From NCBI GenBank assembly GCA_009760855.2, contig WPIO01000053.1, positions 617,501 to 681,500 on the forward strand: 64,000 nt of DNA, written 5' to 3'. Origin of the DNA: Cristatella mucedo (taxonomy: Eukaryota; Bryozoa; Phylactolaemata; Cristatellidae). Position numbers and translations under genes: made by a program. Under the pieces are notes generated by a model. It was not told where the DNA came from. It did no database searches and saw only the letters and a list, made by a program, of their open reading frames with translations. The stretch's first letter is position 1; each line of letters opens with the position of its first letter. Below are positions 53,450 to 64,000 of the stretch, piece after piece.

Positions 53450-56400
53450 CTCCACGGAGCGCTATGCGCGAGCTTGCGAGCGCAGCGCTAATCTTAGCTC
53501 TCCCAGCTGTCTATCGATAGCGAATTAGCGATAGCGGTTTCGTTCTTGTTTTGTTAAAATCGCTTTACCGTAGACGCGGCAGAGGTGCGAAGCGCGGCGC
53601 TGCGTGCATAATCATCGCCACGGCAAGCCGCAGCCGTGCCTGCTTGACCTGTCTGCAAGTCATGCTTTGAATGTACAGAAGGACGAGGAGCAGGAGCAGG
53701 AAGGAGGAAGCCGGAGAAAGCAGGAGAGCGCCGGAAGAGGAGGACGCTGGGAGTGGAAGAGGGAGATGAAGGAGAAGGACGTGGGAGGGGGAGCGGAGGA
53801 GTAGGAAGGGTAGGCGAGTAGAAGGACGACTTTTGTAGGCTGCGAAAATGATCTAGTCGTACGATATGGTACGTTAACCGACGCTGGAATTTGCAACTGT
53901 TCGTCATTGCTTGGGGCATAATCTTTCAAAATGCAGCAGTCGCATCAGATAGTCGGCTGGGTTTGGTGAGAAGTCGTTGTGCCGTCTTTTTAACTCAATT
54001 GCAAATTTTGTACAATCACTTCGCAGGTTTTATGATTGAAAAGCTTCAACGGGTTAATAGTAATGGTTAATGAACTTACCGTTAGTTCGAAGGCTGTCCA
54101 TTCGATGCAAGCTACATCGCACGAGAAATGGATTGAAGCCACATTCCCGATGGGCGAGCAGGTAGCATTGCTTCAATAGATACTCTCAACTTTAGTGAGA
54201 AACTGGAGAGTGGTTATTCTGTTCATGTACCTCTGCATATAGTTCACTTAAGAGGACTCGTGCTAAGCTTTTCTCATTTTAAATTCCAATGACAACGAAG
54301 CTACAGGTGTATGCATGACGGAGCATAGCGACCTTCCATGGTGAAGTCCAGTGACCTTACCTAAGGCAGCCAATAAGCAGGGACCAAGGGTGTGTAGGCG
54401 GCTTGGCCCTGCTACACGACGTCAAGGTCTGTCCAAGGGGGTCAAATCTCTTAGGCCATCCTTCCGGCTTGTTTCCTGCTTGCACCAGTGGTTGCAGCCA
54501 AACTCCTACTTGCTGGTCGACAAATAAGATGCGCCTGTTGTCACCCTTACGACAATGTAAGCCTCCAGCATGGAATTATAAGACTCAGGCGTTCTACCTT
54601 CTATCCTCCTATGGTAGAGATCTTCTAGAGATCCTCGATGAGCTTAAAGAGTGCTTACCTAAGACTGCTTGCACGAGTGTCCTCGTTTGATAACTGAAAT
54701 ATCTCAGCTAAAATGCGCTTCCGTGTACTTTAGAAAGGCGCTTCGGTCCTGTACATACGCACCTACGGAGGACTACATTGAAACGAAGCACAATGCTGTC
54801 AGAAAATAAATCCATAGAAATTTCGGAAAGATCCGTAAAAGTGGTCAAGCGCAATTTATAGCTGATTAAATCTTTCTTTTACATACACGCATCGAGAGCA
54901 AAGCGAGGAGTCCGCTTGAGCACGCAGAGTCTGTGAAGAAAAATAAGACGCGTGTGCATGAACAAACCCCCTAAAGTCGAATGCACATACATGGGCAAGT
55001 AAGTCTGAGTGCCTTAGCTCAAGCTCATACTGTACGATACAATCAGCTAAGACCGCTTTTCTTTAGAGAGGCCAGCAGACTGCCAGCTTACCTCAGAAAA
55101 ACTCCTGAAGGTGCTAAGCGACCTCATTTAAACCTTTTGAAGCTCAAAAGAATTATTCCAGCATGAGTGGATCCTTAAACTATAAAGAGGATAAGGCTTT
55201 TGAAGATCTCCCGACTCACCAGTCCTGTCAAGCTTCACTTCTGTTCTAGCGAAGGCAGATTCCCAAACACTGGGTTCTATATATTCCTACATACAAGTTA
55301 GGTTTGTCAGTTCTTTAGTTCATCTAGTCCTTTTCTTTTTCCAATCCTGACGTCACATAGAGTCTTAGAAGGCGTATTTATATTTGGTACGTTACGTACA
55401 GTAACGGTGAGTAACAAGCAAATCAGTAAGGGGCAGAAAATTTGCTTGTGCATATACGTTGCTGTAATGTGCACTCCCTAGCCACAATTCAATATGGACA
55501 CGCTACAGCATCATAGGACAGTGAATGTGAAACGGGTTTTCAAATGGTGGCCAGGCATTCTGCATTTTTCTCTCGCTTCGCTATTGGGTAAAGTGACGAC
55601 TGGCGACGGCTTCCGCTTGGATCAGCTGATTTGGCTTATCCGAATGCTGCCTGAGTGAGCATAGCAGACCAGGAGTGGTGCGCCTGCTTTCGGTCTGGAT
55701 GGACAGGCATAAGTAGATCTGCCCGATATTCTGCATTGGAGCTCGCAATATAGTTTAGGCGAAAGGTCAAGGCTGACTTTAAAGCCTCATTTATGAAGCA
55801 GTAGAAGAGCCTGCGTGGCCTTTAGAGGGCAATACAGGATCAGTCACTGCAGGACTCAAAGTCGCGATCTAGGTCATGGCCCAGATCACGTGACCAAGGT
55901 TTTTAGGTGCGAGGTTATACAAACTCTAACCTTGGCAGTCCGTGAGGCATGCTCGTGAGCTGGGTTAGCGGACACTCGTGCGTGCATTTCAAAGCAAAAT
56001 TAAAGTTGTCAAGTGATTTTTCACGAGGTCAAGCTAATATCGCTGCGTCACATGTGGATACATATGGAATCCGTTTGCAACGCCGAATGCTCGGCGGAAG
56101 AGGCGTACCTTGCCGCTTACTAAGCGAGACAGCAGTACGTACCGTACGCGATTCGGTGAGTGCGTAAGTGCAATAATAAGTAAGACATCGCGAACAGAGT
56201 GGCGCATACCTCTACTTACCGCTACGTACGTAAGAGGATGTGAGCTCGCGGCTCGTGGAATGAATTATAAAGAGATCCACACAACGCGAATATTGGATTT
56301 TACTGAACTCTATTCACAAGCGCACAATGTTACCGTGCGTCTAGCTCAGTTTTATTCTCGCATTCGTCGCAGGCTCTCACCGATACCAGCACTCTTACGG

Positions 56401-58475
56401 GAGTAACACCTACCCACACTTTGGTCACCTACGCCTGTAATCAAAAACGACCCAAATACATGGAGGGCCGGAACGACTGGGTGGGCTCGGAGGAGCGCGG
56501 CGGTGCGATGAATGATGAACCCACAGGCGTGTTGTGGCTATGACGGTGGGTGTATTTGACGCAGGCGACGCTCGCTGAAAGCGCACACACTGTGTAGTAG
56601 CCGTCACGTAGGCTGCTCCGGAGCAAGTGGTGCGAAGAGACAGAGAGAGTGTACAGCGTGCGGACAGACCGACGAACAGCAGGAAGCGAAAGTTCGCGGC
56701 AAGAATACGGTCACGCGCCTGTGTGGAGTGAGCCTACAGGGTGGATGGAACTTCCGTATGGGGCGGAACAACGCGATTTCGAAGACATGCCCACACAACC
56801 AGGAAAGCTACTGCAGACGGCGGCTCGCCCGTCAGCGACTTTCACAAAAGCGCTGATGCCCCGATCGTTGCATCGCCGGACTCTAAACGTTAAGTTTCGT
56901 GATCTCACACCTCGCACAGATACACGGTTACCGTCCTGTTTATAGAGCTTCTGTTACGGCAGTTAGAGCAGCAGCGGGCAACAGTGGTAGTGCAGCAGTC
57001 ACAGCTATTCCACCTTTTGGCTATTCCACCATAATGAACAGCTGTAGCAGCTACTCGAGGAGGAAATGCAGAATCTTGCTCGATGTCTAGGTAACTGTAC
57101 ATTTGGCTCAGCCAAGTCCACTATGTCAGAGCTTACCTGTGAGCTCTTTTAAACACATATACATATTCTAGAATCTTTTGAATTTGCAATCACTCTGATC
57201 CTGAATTACAGTTCGAATGTTTAAAACAGCAAATAAATACTTTTATAGAGCGTCGTTAAATTCGCTAATTTTTACAGGTAAGAAACGAATAAACAGCAGA
57301 AGCATTCAGGCTGATTAATTTATTGCCGATTTAATAGGGACAATAATCAGGGTAAATGAAGCTGCAAGAAGACAAGTGGTTCTTTGTAAACGAAACATAG
57401 TATTAAACTAAGCACATTTAGCGGGCAAAGAGGAATTTGGCTCATTATATTTCAAAACGAAGTATACTTACTTGTTCGTGATAATGTCATATGAAATTAG
57501 AGCAGGCTTTAGCAGCACTGAGGCGTTCATAATGCGAGCTGATGAGGTGTCACACCATTATATCTAAGCAGATGCTTAGTTGAGCTTACGTGAGAGCAAA
57601 GTTGGAGCAAATGTCGATATCCCAAAATGCTTACGGTGACCATAGAACATTCTTATAAGTTTGAAAATTAGTGACAAGGTTATTTTTGTATTTTTTAGTG
57701 AATAGCTCTTTTAAGTTTTCTGTAAGCAAGATAGAAAAATTCATTGAATCCATCTACGAGCTAATATTCTATTTGGACTCAGTCAAAATCCTATATACCT
57801 ATTGCCTTATATCTAAACCTTATATATATTGTCACCGTCTATTTCTGCTCCACATGATCTCATCTCAAATGATATCGCGATGTGCAAAAGGATTGCTGGT
57901 TTCTCCAATGCGGCACTTCTCCAGCTATCGTTCAGATATGATTGCTTGTTACCATCGGAAAATGACTGCATGTTACCATCGGGTTGTGCTACTCCATGAT
58001 TTAAAAGAGCCATTAGTAGGGCCAGATCACAAAAAACGAACGCACTAATCGAGAGCAATACATTTATCACATTCAGTCTTACTTCCGTAGTTGAAAACTT
58101 TGCGGCTAACCTATTCATTTGGGGTTGGAGAACAATCGAAAAGCTCTGTAACGGCGAGAATCTGCCGGGCAAAGTATTACCCATTGGAAGATAAATCTAA
58201 CATATGTTCAGTACCCCAGTAGAAACACAACTAGCTACATGCAAATAGAAACATCATCGATCGACTGAAATAAGTCATCTTATAAGATGCTTCGTCAGTT
58301 ACTTTTCGCGTAATATGAAAACCTAGAAGAGATTGGCTGTATTTGGTTAATTCGTGTAGCAGCTACATGATACGACACTGACAATGGTTTTTAAATCCTC
58401 AAGTAGTCTAATATTGAAGGCGCAGACCAGAACATTATAATAATAATATTAACCCCATGATAAAGTCTGCGATAA
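53450..58475. other. 5-kb stretch without recognisable genes or repeats
   Basis: Small frames (53554-53919 minus, 54403-54690, 56110-56406, 56649-56945, 57671-58048) show no family resemblance and mostly overlap on opposite strands. A purine-rich block GAAGGAGGAAGCCGGAGAAA and similar lies at 53680-53815. It is unusually poor in LINE/SINE copies compared with the rest of the window, so it may hold introns or regulatory DNA of a neighbouring gene. Confidence 0.45.
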
Positions 58476-58479
58476 TGGC

Positions 58480-59135
58480 CTGTGCAAGTTAACGGCCTGT
58501 GCAATCAGGCGCTTACAGCCGGTGCAAAACTTTGCACCTAGGCTTGTCTGTCGTGAACGTCGCAGTTGCACATCACACTACTTCTTTCCGATCTGCGCTG
58601 GCTACCAGTCAAACAACGCATCGACTTCAAGATTTTGCCGCTCACTTTTAGGTTCTTCCATCCTTTAGCTCCAGCCTTCCAATCAGATCAGCTGCCCCAC
58701 CAGGCCAAGCATCGTACCACCCGCTTTTCGAAATCTGACAGTTTACTAATACCTCGTACGTACCTCAGAACTTTTGGAGACCGTGCCTTGAGTTCGGGTA
58801 TTCCCAAAGCCCGGAACTCGTTACCGACTTGCGTCACGACATACCTGACTTAACCACATTTAAAAAGAAATTAAAAACGCACCTATTTATCACAGCATTA
58901 AGTGGGTCACTCCGATTCGTTCTTTATGTACTTATGGGTGCTGACACTGTACATGCTGCCATTAACTGCACTCTCTTGCTGACTCTGTGCATGTCAACTC
59001 AATCAATGTTATTCATTTCGTTTATCGAGATGGCTACCACTAATCATTCGATTGTGTTTCCTTTGCCCAAAAATTTAAAGCACCTGGAAAGAGATTGCGT
59101 TCTCTGAGGGCTCTTTATCAATTGCGTTATTATCG
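58480..59135 (+). mobile_element. L-beta LINE 3' fragment
   Basis: LRWLPVKQRIDFKILPLTF, LRTFGDRALSSGIPKARNSL, FKKKLKTHLFITALSGSL, 3'UTR and tail. Frameshifted and moderately diverged. Confidence 0.88.
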
Positions 59136-59139
59136 TTAC

Positions 59140-59515
59140 TAATAACATCCGTTTTCAGCTGTGGTTTGACGGTACGCAGTAAGTTATAGCAAGTAGCTTT
59201 AATATCTTTTAAGCTTGTTAGTAATCAGCTTGATTAATCTGTTGCATCAAAACAGCTAATGTGTTTCTAATTGCATTGGAGCTGCTCTATTGACAGAGCT
59301 GGACGATATTTTGCAACGCTTTCTCTGTTTTTCATTTTATGAAACTTATCAAAAGTGTTCAATGCTGGTGTCGTAATTATATAAATGTTAGGCACAGGTT
59401 TCAATCATTTAGAATTATAGACAACGATTATTCTTCCTCCTTCTGTGCACGTTTGTCGCCACCTCAGAAGAACGTCTTCTTATTACACAAGCCTGCCTAT
59501 CTGACCAGATCCCCA
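59140..59515. other. Unassigned sequence before the orphan exon
   Basis: No feature recognised. Confidence 0.4.
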
Positions 59516-59524
59516 TCTCTTTAG

Positions 59525-59775
59525 GTCTACAACGTGTGACCTTGAAATCTAAAATCACATGTGAATCGCTAAACCGTATGGCCCTCGGCATCGATGCTTT
59601 CCATGCCAGAATATTTGCTTGGCCATGGATATTCAATGAACCAACTTACCTGTTATCATTAGTAGATTGTAAAAAAACGACGCTAGCAGATATGCTTGAC
59701 GAGATTTTATCTTTGACTAAGCACATGAGAGTCTTTGCCCAAAGGAGCTATGGCTTACGTCAGATATTAAAATAA
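59525..59775 (+). CDS. Possible orphan exon, unknown function
   Basis: After ATCTCTTTAG (acceptor-like), a frame of about 83 codons is open to a TAA: LQRVTLKSKITCESLNRMAL, GIDAFHARIFAWPWIFNEPT, YLLSLVDCKKTTLADMLDEI, LSLTKHMRVFAQRSYGLRQI. The amino-acid composition looks like a genuine globular or helical protein and is unlike the LINEs. I do not recognise a family. No partner exon could be assigned. Confidence 0.35.
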
Positions 59776-60034
59776 CTAGGTCTACCGAGCACAAAATTGA
59801 AAAAGCGTAGAAAAGACGAGGGCTGGCATGGGAGTACTACCATTAATTTTACCAAGCAATCATGGCAAAGGCTGAGTCAAGCTTCTATGAAATGCATTGC
59901 TGATTGAAGGATGCACAATTCAAAAATGCAAATGTCTACAATCAACCGTCTGTTTTACCACACCCAGGTTAGCTCCTTACCTAGTCATTTTTGTGATTAT
60001 CTAGCTGATCACTTATCTAGCATCTTGGTCAACA

Positions 60035-60345
60035 AAATAATAATAATAATAATTCACTTGATAAAGCGTCCTCAGAGAACTTAATCTCTCTCTAGGCACT
60101 TTACATTTGCTGCAAAGTGAAATGTAATTGAATGGTAAGTAAAATCATGCTTGAAAAACAAGCAAAATGAATAATATGGTTAGGGGTGACATGCACAGGG
60201 TCAGCATGCAAATGTGGTTAGTGGCAGCATGCACAGTGTCAGCACGCATAAGCACATCAAGGACGAATCGCAGGGACCCGCTAAATGCTGTCCTAAATAG
60301 GTGTGTTTTTAGGTTCCTTTTAAATGTGGTCAGGTCAGAAGAAAA
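60035..60345 (-). mobile_element. L-beta LINE 3' end
   Basis: Minus-strand 3'UTR and the last coding codons; ATT tail at about 60036-60052. 5'-truncated. Confidence 0.88.
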
Positions 60346-60554
60346 TAGACAAGATCAGGGGGTCCCTAGGATGCTAGCGAACCCCGTGTCTCTCCATTCC
60401 ATGCTGCCCCTCAGTGTTACAATTCATCGAGGCTACTAAGGATTACGCTCTGAAGCTCGCATCTCGATCAGAAAAAGACAGCTAGTCCTCTAGACCATAT
60501 TCGCACTGTCCTGATTTTCTGATGTATAGATCTTCTTCTGCCATGCATAATTGA

Positions 60555-61405
60555 CGTCGTAAACAAGTCATTAGCCTCAATTTTAGGTGTCCCGTTAGAA
60601 AGTGACCTTTCATTAGACGAACGCACCAGATTCGCAGCAAGTCTGCCAACTTTTAGCTGCATAACATCGCTAAAATTAGGGCTTTCTTAGACAAGTATAT
60701 CACATCTAAATTGGTCCATGCATTTGTGAAATCCCGTCCTGACTTTTGTATCTCACTGCTTTCTGGTCTACCGGCCTGGGCGATCGGACTCATAAAGCTT
60801 GAGCACAACTCTACAGCTAGGCGTGTCTGCCGTTAGCGTCCTAGTTTCCACGTCTCACGAGTTCTCGCCGACCTTCACTCGCTGTCAGTAAAGAAACGCA
60901 TCGAATTCAAGGTCAATGTCACTCTCTTTTAGGTCCCGTAGTTTTTTTATACCAGCCTACCTAGCAGATCTTCTCTTCCATCAGTCTAAGCATCGCTTTT
61001 TGGATAAAAGTCGTTTACCTATACCAAGTACAAACCTCAAATCTTTTGGAGCCCTTGGCTTAAGTTTCTATGCTACCAAAGCCTGGAACTCACTTCCGCC
61101 TTGCGATATGACAGCCCCTGACTTGACCGCATTAAAAAGAAGCCAAAAACGCATCTATTTATCACAGCATTTAGTGGTTCCATGTAATTCGTTCTTTACA
61201 TGGTTATGCGTGCTGATACTGTGCATACTGCCGCTAGCAACATTTGCCTGCTGACCCTGTGCTTGTCACCCTTAACTATGTTATGTTTGTTGTCATTGAT
61301 CATGCTCCCATAAACCCTTCGATCGTGCTTCATTTGCAGCAAATGTGAAGTGCCGACAAAGAGATGGATTTCTCTGAGAGCTCTATGCCAAATGCTTTAG
61401 TATTA
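60555..61405 (+). mobile_element. L-beta-like LINE, old copy
   Basis: Recognisable order TTAGGTGTCCCGTTAGAAAG, CTCACTGCTTTCTGGTCTAC, IPSTNLKSFGALGLSFYATK, AWNSLPPCDMTAPDLTALKR and a degenerate tail. About as diverged as the third LINE family, with stops in all frames. Confidence 0.75.
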
Positions 61406-61419
61406 CTATTGCGATTGAC

Positions 61420-62740
61420 GTACTAGCAACAGCGGTCCTCAAGGTGAACCGCTAAAGCCTATGCTCACAACTGATTTAGTTCCTATATAATGGTTAAACA
61501 TATTTTCCATATTCGTATTCAAGGATTTAGCATCCCTTTTATTTACTTACTTCAGAGCAACTGAAGCAACGGGAAGATAAACTTAAGTGTGAAAATCGAG
61601 TACAGAGAAGCATCACGTCATCTATGTAAGCTGGACTGCCGACAGCATCTGGAACAAATGGATCGTGAGGTCAATCTCATGAAAAAGCTTATTATTATAA
61701 AAAGGTTATTATCTCTAGTGGAATCAGCAACTTCAAAAAGAGAGAAAGCAAAAGCGGAATGAACAAACGAATCACACGATCAACGTCCAGAAAGAGGTAG
61801 TAACACTGTTTGTAGTGTCAGTCTAAGTAGAATTCTCTTTTTCTGCTTGCATTATTTTTAAGAATAGGCTCGGGCTTCCAGGCAGCCTGTCCTGTAGCTG
61901 TCGTCCATTTGAATAGAAGCATCCTAGGTAGAACTTATGGTGGCATTGTCACATCTCGGTCCTGCTAGACATGGCAGCAGCGTTAGACTCTCCCGACAAT
62001 CCGGCCGTTCATGGACCACGGAGAACCACGGCTAAGACGAGCCTCACGGTTATTTCAAATATACTATTACTTTATTTTTGCGAATGTAATACTTATGCCA
62101 ACTAACCAGCCAGTTGATCAGCAGCTGTATGGTTAAAGTCATAACTGTCTAATCGAGCTTGGTCCTGCCGCCGATTAATGCTCGTATTTTCAAACGGTAT
62201 TAAGCTGTGGTTTTTGTCCTGCTTGGTAACTGAACTATTTCATCCAAATTTCTATGCTTCTCTCACTTCTATTCTTCTATAGTAATTTGAATGTAAATCT
62301 ATCGGCTTGTTTATGTAAAGCCAAAGCAGCCTAAGGGTACAGATTCTGCTTTAAGGCACGCTTGATTTTGGGTCTTTCCAGAGTTTCAGATCAGAGCATC
62401 CGTGAGGACATGTATGCCTACGGATAGCCGATGAAAGCCGTGACCGCTTACTTCTGGCGGACAAATCTGCTCGTCCAATGTGTTCTTAGCAATGAACGCG
62501 TAAGGGATTAAGGAGGTAAAAATTGGTGGTTATCGGCAGGCTTTCTGCTGTGCGAGCCAAACGACAGTTCCAGCATCTTTCACAAAGGCTGTAGTCAGGT
62601 CACTACTCAAAAAAGTAACACTAGACCCACTGAACTTGAGCAACTTCTGCCCAGTCTCACCTACTTTTTCTATCAAAGACACGAAAATGTGTGATGGACT
62701 TGCTGAACACATATATTTAAACGTCAAACCTTGCTAGTAA
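61420..62740 (+). pseudogene. T3: third TRIM-like segment, partial
   Basis: 61870-62520 matches T2 39110-39900 in order (TAGGTAGAACTT, CTCGGTCCTGCT, AGTTGATCAGCAGCTG, TTTCCAGAGTTTCAGAT) and T1 13190-13500. Upstream, 61565-61762 is an open frame of 65 codons with a helical, charged sequence (REASRHLCKLDCRQHLEQM, DREVNLMKK, SATSKREKAKAE) at the place where T2 has its candidate exon 3, which has a similar character. No propeller or RING is present before the window ends. It may continue past 64000, beyond the LINEs. Confidence 0.6.
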
Positions 62741-62741
62741 T

Positions 62742-63328
62742 AATAATAATGCACTTGATGAAGCGCCCTCGAGAACTCAATCTCTTTCTAGGTGCTTCAC
62801 ATTTGCTGAAACGGGAAGCGCGATTGAATGGTAAGTAATATCATGCTTGATAAACAACATGCATACCATGGTAAGGGGTGACATGCACAGGGTCAGCATG
62901 CAAATGTGGTTAGTGCATGCACAGTGTCAGCACGCATAAGCGCATAAAGGAAGAATCACAGGGACCCACTAAATGCTGCCCTAAATAGGTGTGTTTTAAG
63001 TTTATTTTTAAATGCGGTCAAGTCAGAGAATGTTCTGACGCAAGTCGGAAGTGAGTTCCAGGCTTTGGGAATATACGAGCTAAATGCACGGTCTCCAAAG
63101 GCTTTGAGGTTGGCACGAGGTATTGGTAAACTGTTGGATTCCGAAAAGCAGGTGGTACGATGCTTGGTCTGGTGGGGGAGTAGATCTGAGAGATAGGCTG
63201 GAGCCAAGGAATGAAGTAACCTAAAAGTGAGCGACAAAACCTTGAAGTCGATCCGTTGCTTGACTGGTAGCTAGTGCAGGTCGGCGAGAAGTGGTGTGTT
63301 GTTTCGACTGCGATGCTCACGACAGACA
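62742..63328 (-). mobile_element. L-beta LINE, interrupted by L-alpha
   Basis: Minus-strand 3'UTR and C-terminal coding sequence (LLHSLAPAYLSDLLPHQTKH, FGDRAFSSYIPKAWNSLPTC). It stops at GCTCACGACAGACA, where L-alpha begins. Confidence 0.9.
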
Positions 63329-64000
63329 ATGTAATGTAATGTATCTCCGTCAGTAACTCCACAAAGTCATAAAGACCATGTGGTTGTTACACAGGAGAGT
63401 TTTGTATAGCGCACTCACAGCCTAAGCGGCTTTCGGTACGCATTCGGAAGCAAACAGACTTCGTCTCACGCAACAAAGAGAAAGTGGGAAGCATAGCAGA
63501 GTTAGGAGAGCAGTTAAGGTAGTGAGTAGCATAGAAGTAGCAGTTCAGGACCGCTGAAAAAGATGTGCCATAGTCGGCAGTTGGAGAGTAGTTGTCGTTG
63601 CGTAAGAATTGTGGAAGCGAGTTCCACAGTCTAGGACCTGCAGAGCTAAAGCTTCTGTCGCCAACTGTCTTTAAGCGGAGGAATGGGACAGCTAATTTAT
63701 TGTCCACACAGGACCTGAGGGCGCGAACAGGCTGAAACTGCTGCAGCAGCTCAGCTATGGAGGAGCCAAGCCGTGGTGGGCCTTGTATGTCAGCCTAAGA
63801 ACTTTTCTCTGTATCCTTTGCTCAACCGGCAACCATCCTAGCTTTTTCAGCAAAGGTGACACGTGCTCAAACCGCTGGGACTTGAAGACCAGCCTTGCAG
63901 CCATATTCATAGTCCGCTGTAGTGGCATAATAGCTTTCTCTGGCAGCCCAGACAAAAGGGAATTACAATAATCAAGCCGAGACAGAACTAAAGAGCTAGT
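63329..64000 (-). mobile_element. L-alpha LINE, runs off the window
   Basis: Begins with ATGTAATGTAATGTATCTCC (reverse-complement tail). Minus frames 63707-63387 and 63955-63755 give GDRSFSSAGPRLWNSLPQFL and [20 protein letters not shown]. Few differences from other recent copies. It lies inside the L-beta copy, so L-beta should resume beyond 64000. Confidence 0.92.

Noticed and set aside
56425-57102. Several overlapping frames on both strands, considered as a small gene
   Set aside because: Opposite-strand frames of similar length and no recognisable motif; treated as chance.

Overview
The window looks like nuclear DNA from an invertebrate animal. It has spliced genes with canonical GT...AG introns, an EYA (Eyes absent) gene, a TRIM-type RING/propeller gene family and a very high load of short, decayed retrotransposon copies. 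There is no bacterial gene organisation. I cannot place the species; the EYA sequence reads as a typical invertebrate form.

Layout. (1) 1-6.3 kb holds the 3' end of an EYA gene on the + strand: five coding exons from 1258 to 5392 with mutually consistent splice phases, then a probable 3'UTR. (2) 6.3-11 kb is non-genic: a 19-bp minisatellite (9.05-9.28 kb), LINE pieces and tRNA-like SINEs. (3) 11.0-21.0 kb is a decayed copy (T1) of a TRIM-like gene. It contains a fragment of 18S rDNA and, inside its propeller exon, a nested LINE-in-LINE insertion with recognisable target-site duplications. (4) 21-36.6 kb is repeat-rich intergenic DNA with several LINE fragments, a 335-bp solo LTR inside a LINE (27.25-27.58 kb) and a roughly 750-bp inverted-repeat element (30.9-31.65 kb). 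(5) 36.66-46.5 kb is the best-preserved TRIM-like copy (T2): a RING/coiled-coil exon, a small second exon, a possible third exon and a beta-propeller-like last exon with a poly(A) signal. It carries an expanded, frame-shifting RING segment and one in-frame TGA in the propeller. (6) 46.6-60 kb is LINE remnants, microsatellites and unassigned sequence. (7) 61.5-62.6 kb is a third related segment (T3), followed by a LINE-in-LINE junction that runs off the window.

Two non-LTR retrotransposon families dominate. Both encode CR1/L2-type reverse transcriptases. I call them L-alpha (ends in an ACATT-type repeat after a GACGGAGATAC motif) and L-beta (ends in ATT repeats). Nearly all copies are 5'-truncated. 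A tRNA-derived SINE has a tail closely resembling the L-beta 3' end, suggesting L-beta mobilises it. All LINE, SINE and LTR names here are my own; boundaries are read by eye and are usually accurate to about 10-30 bases.
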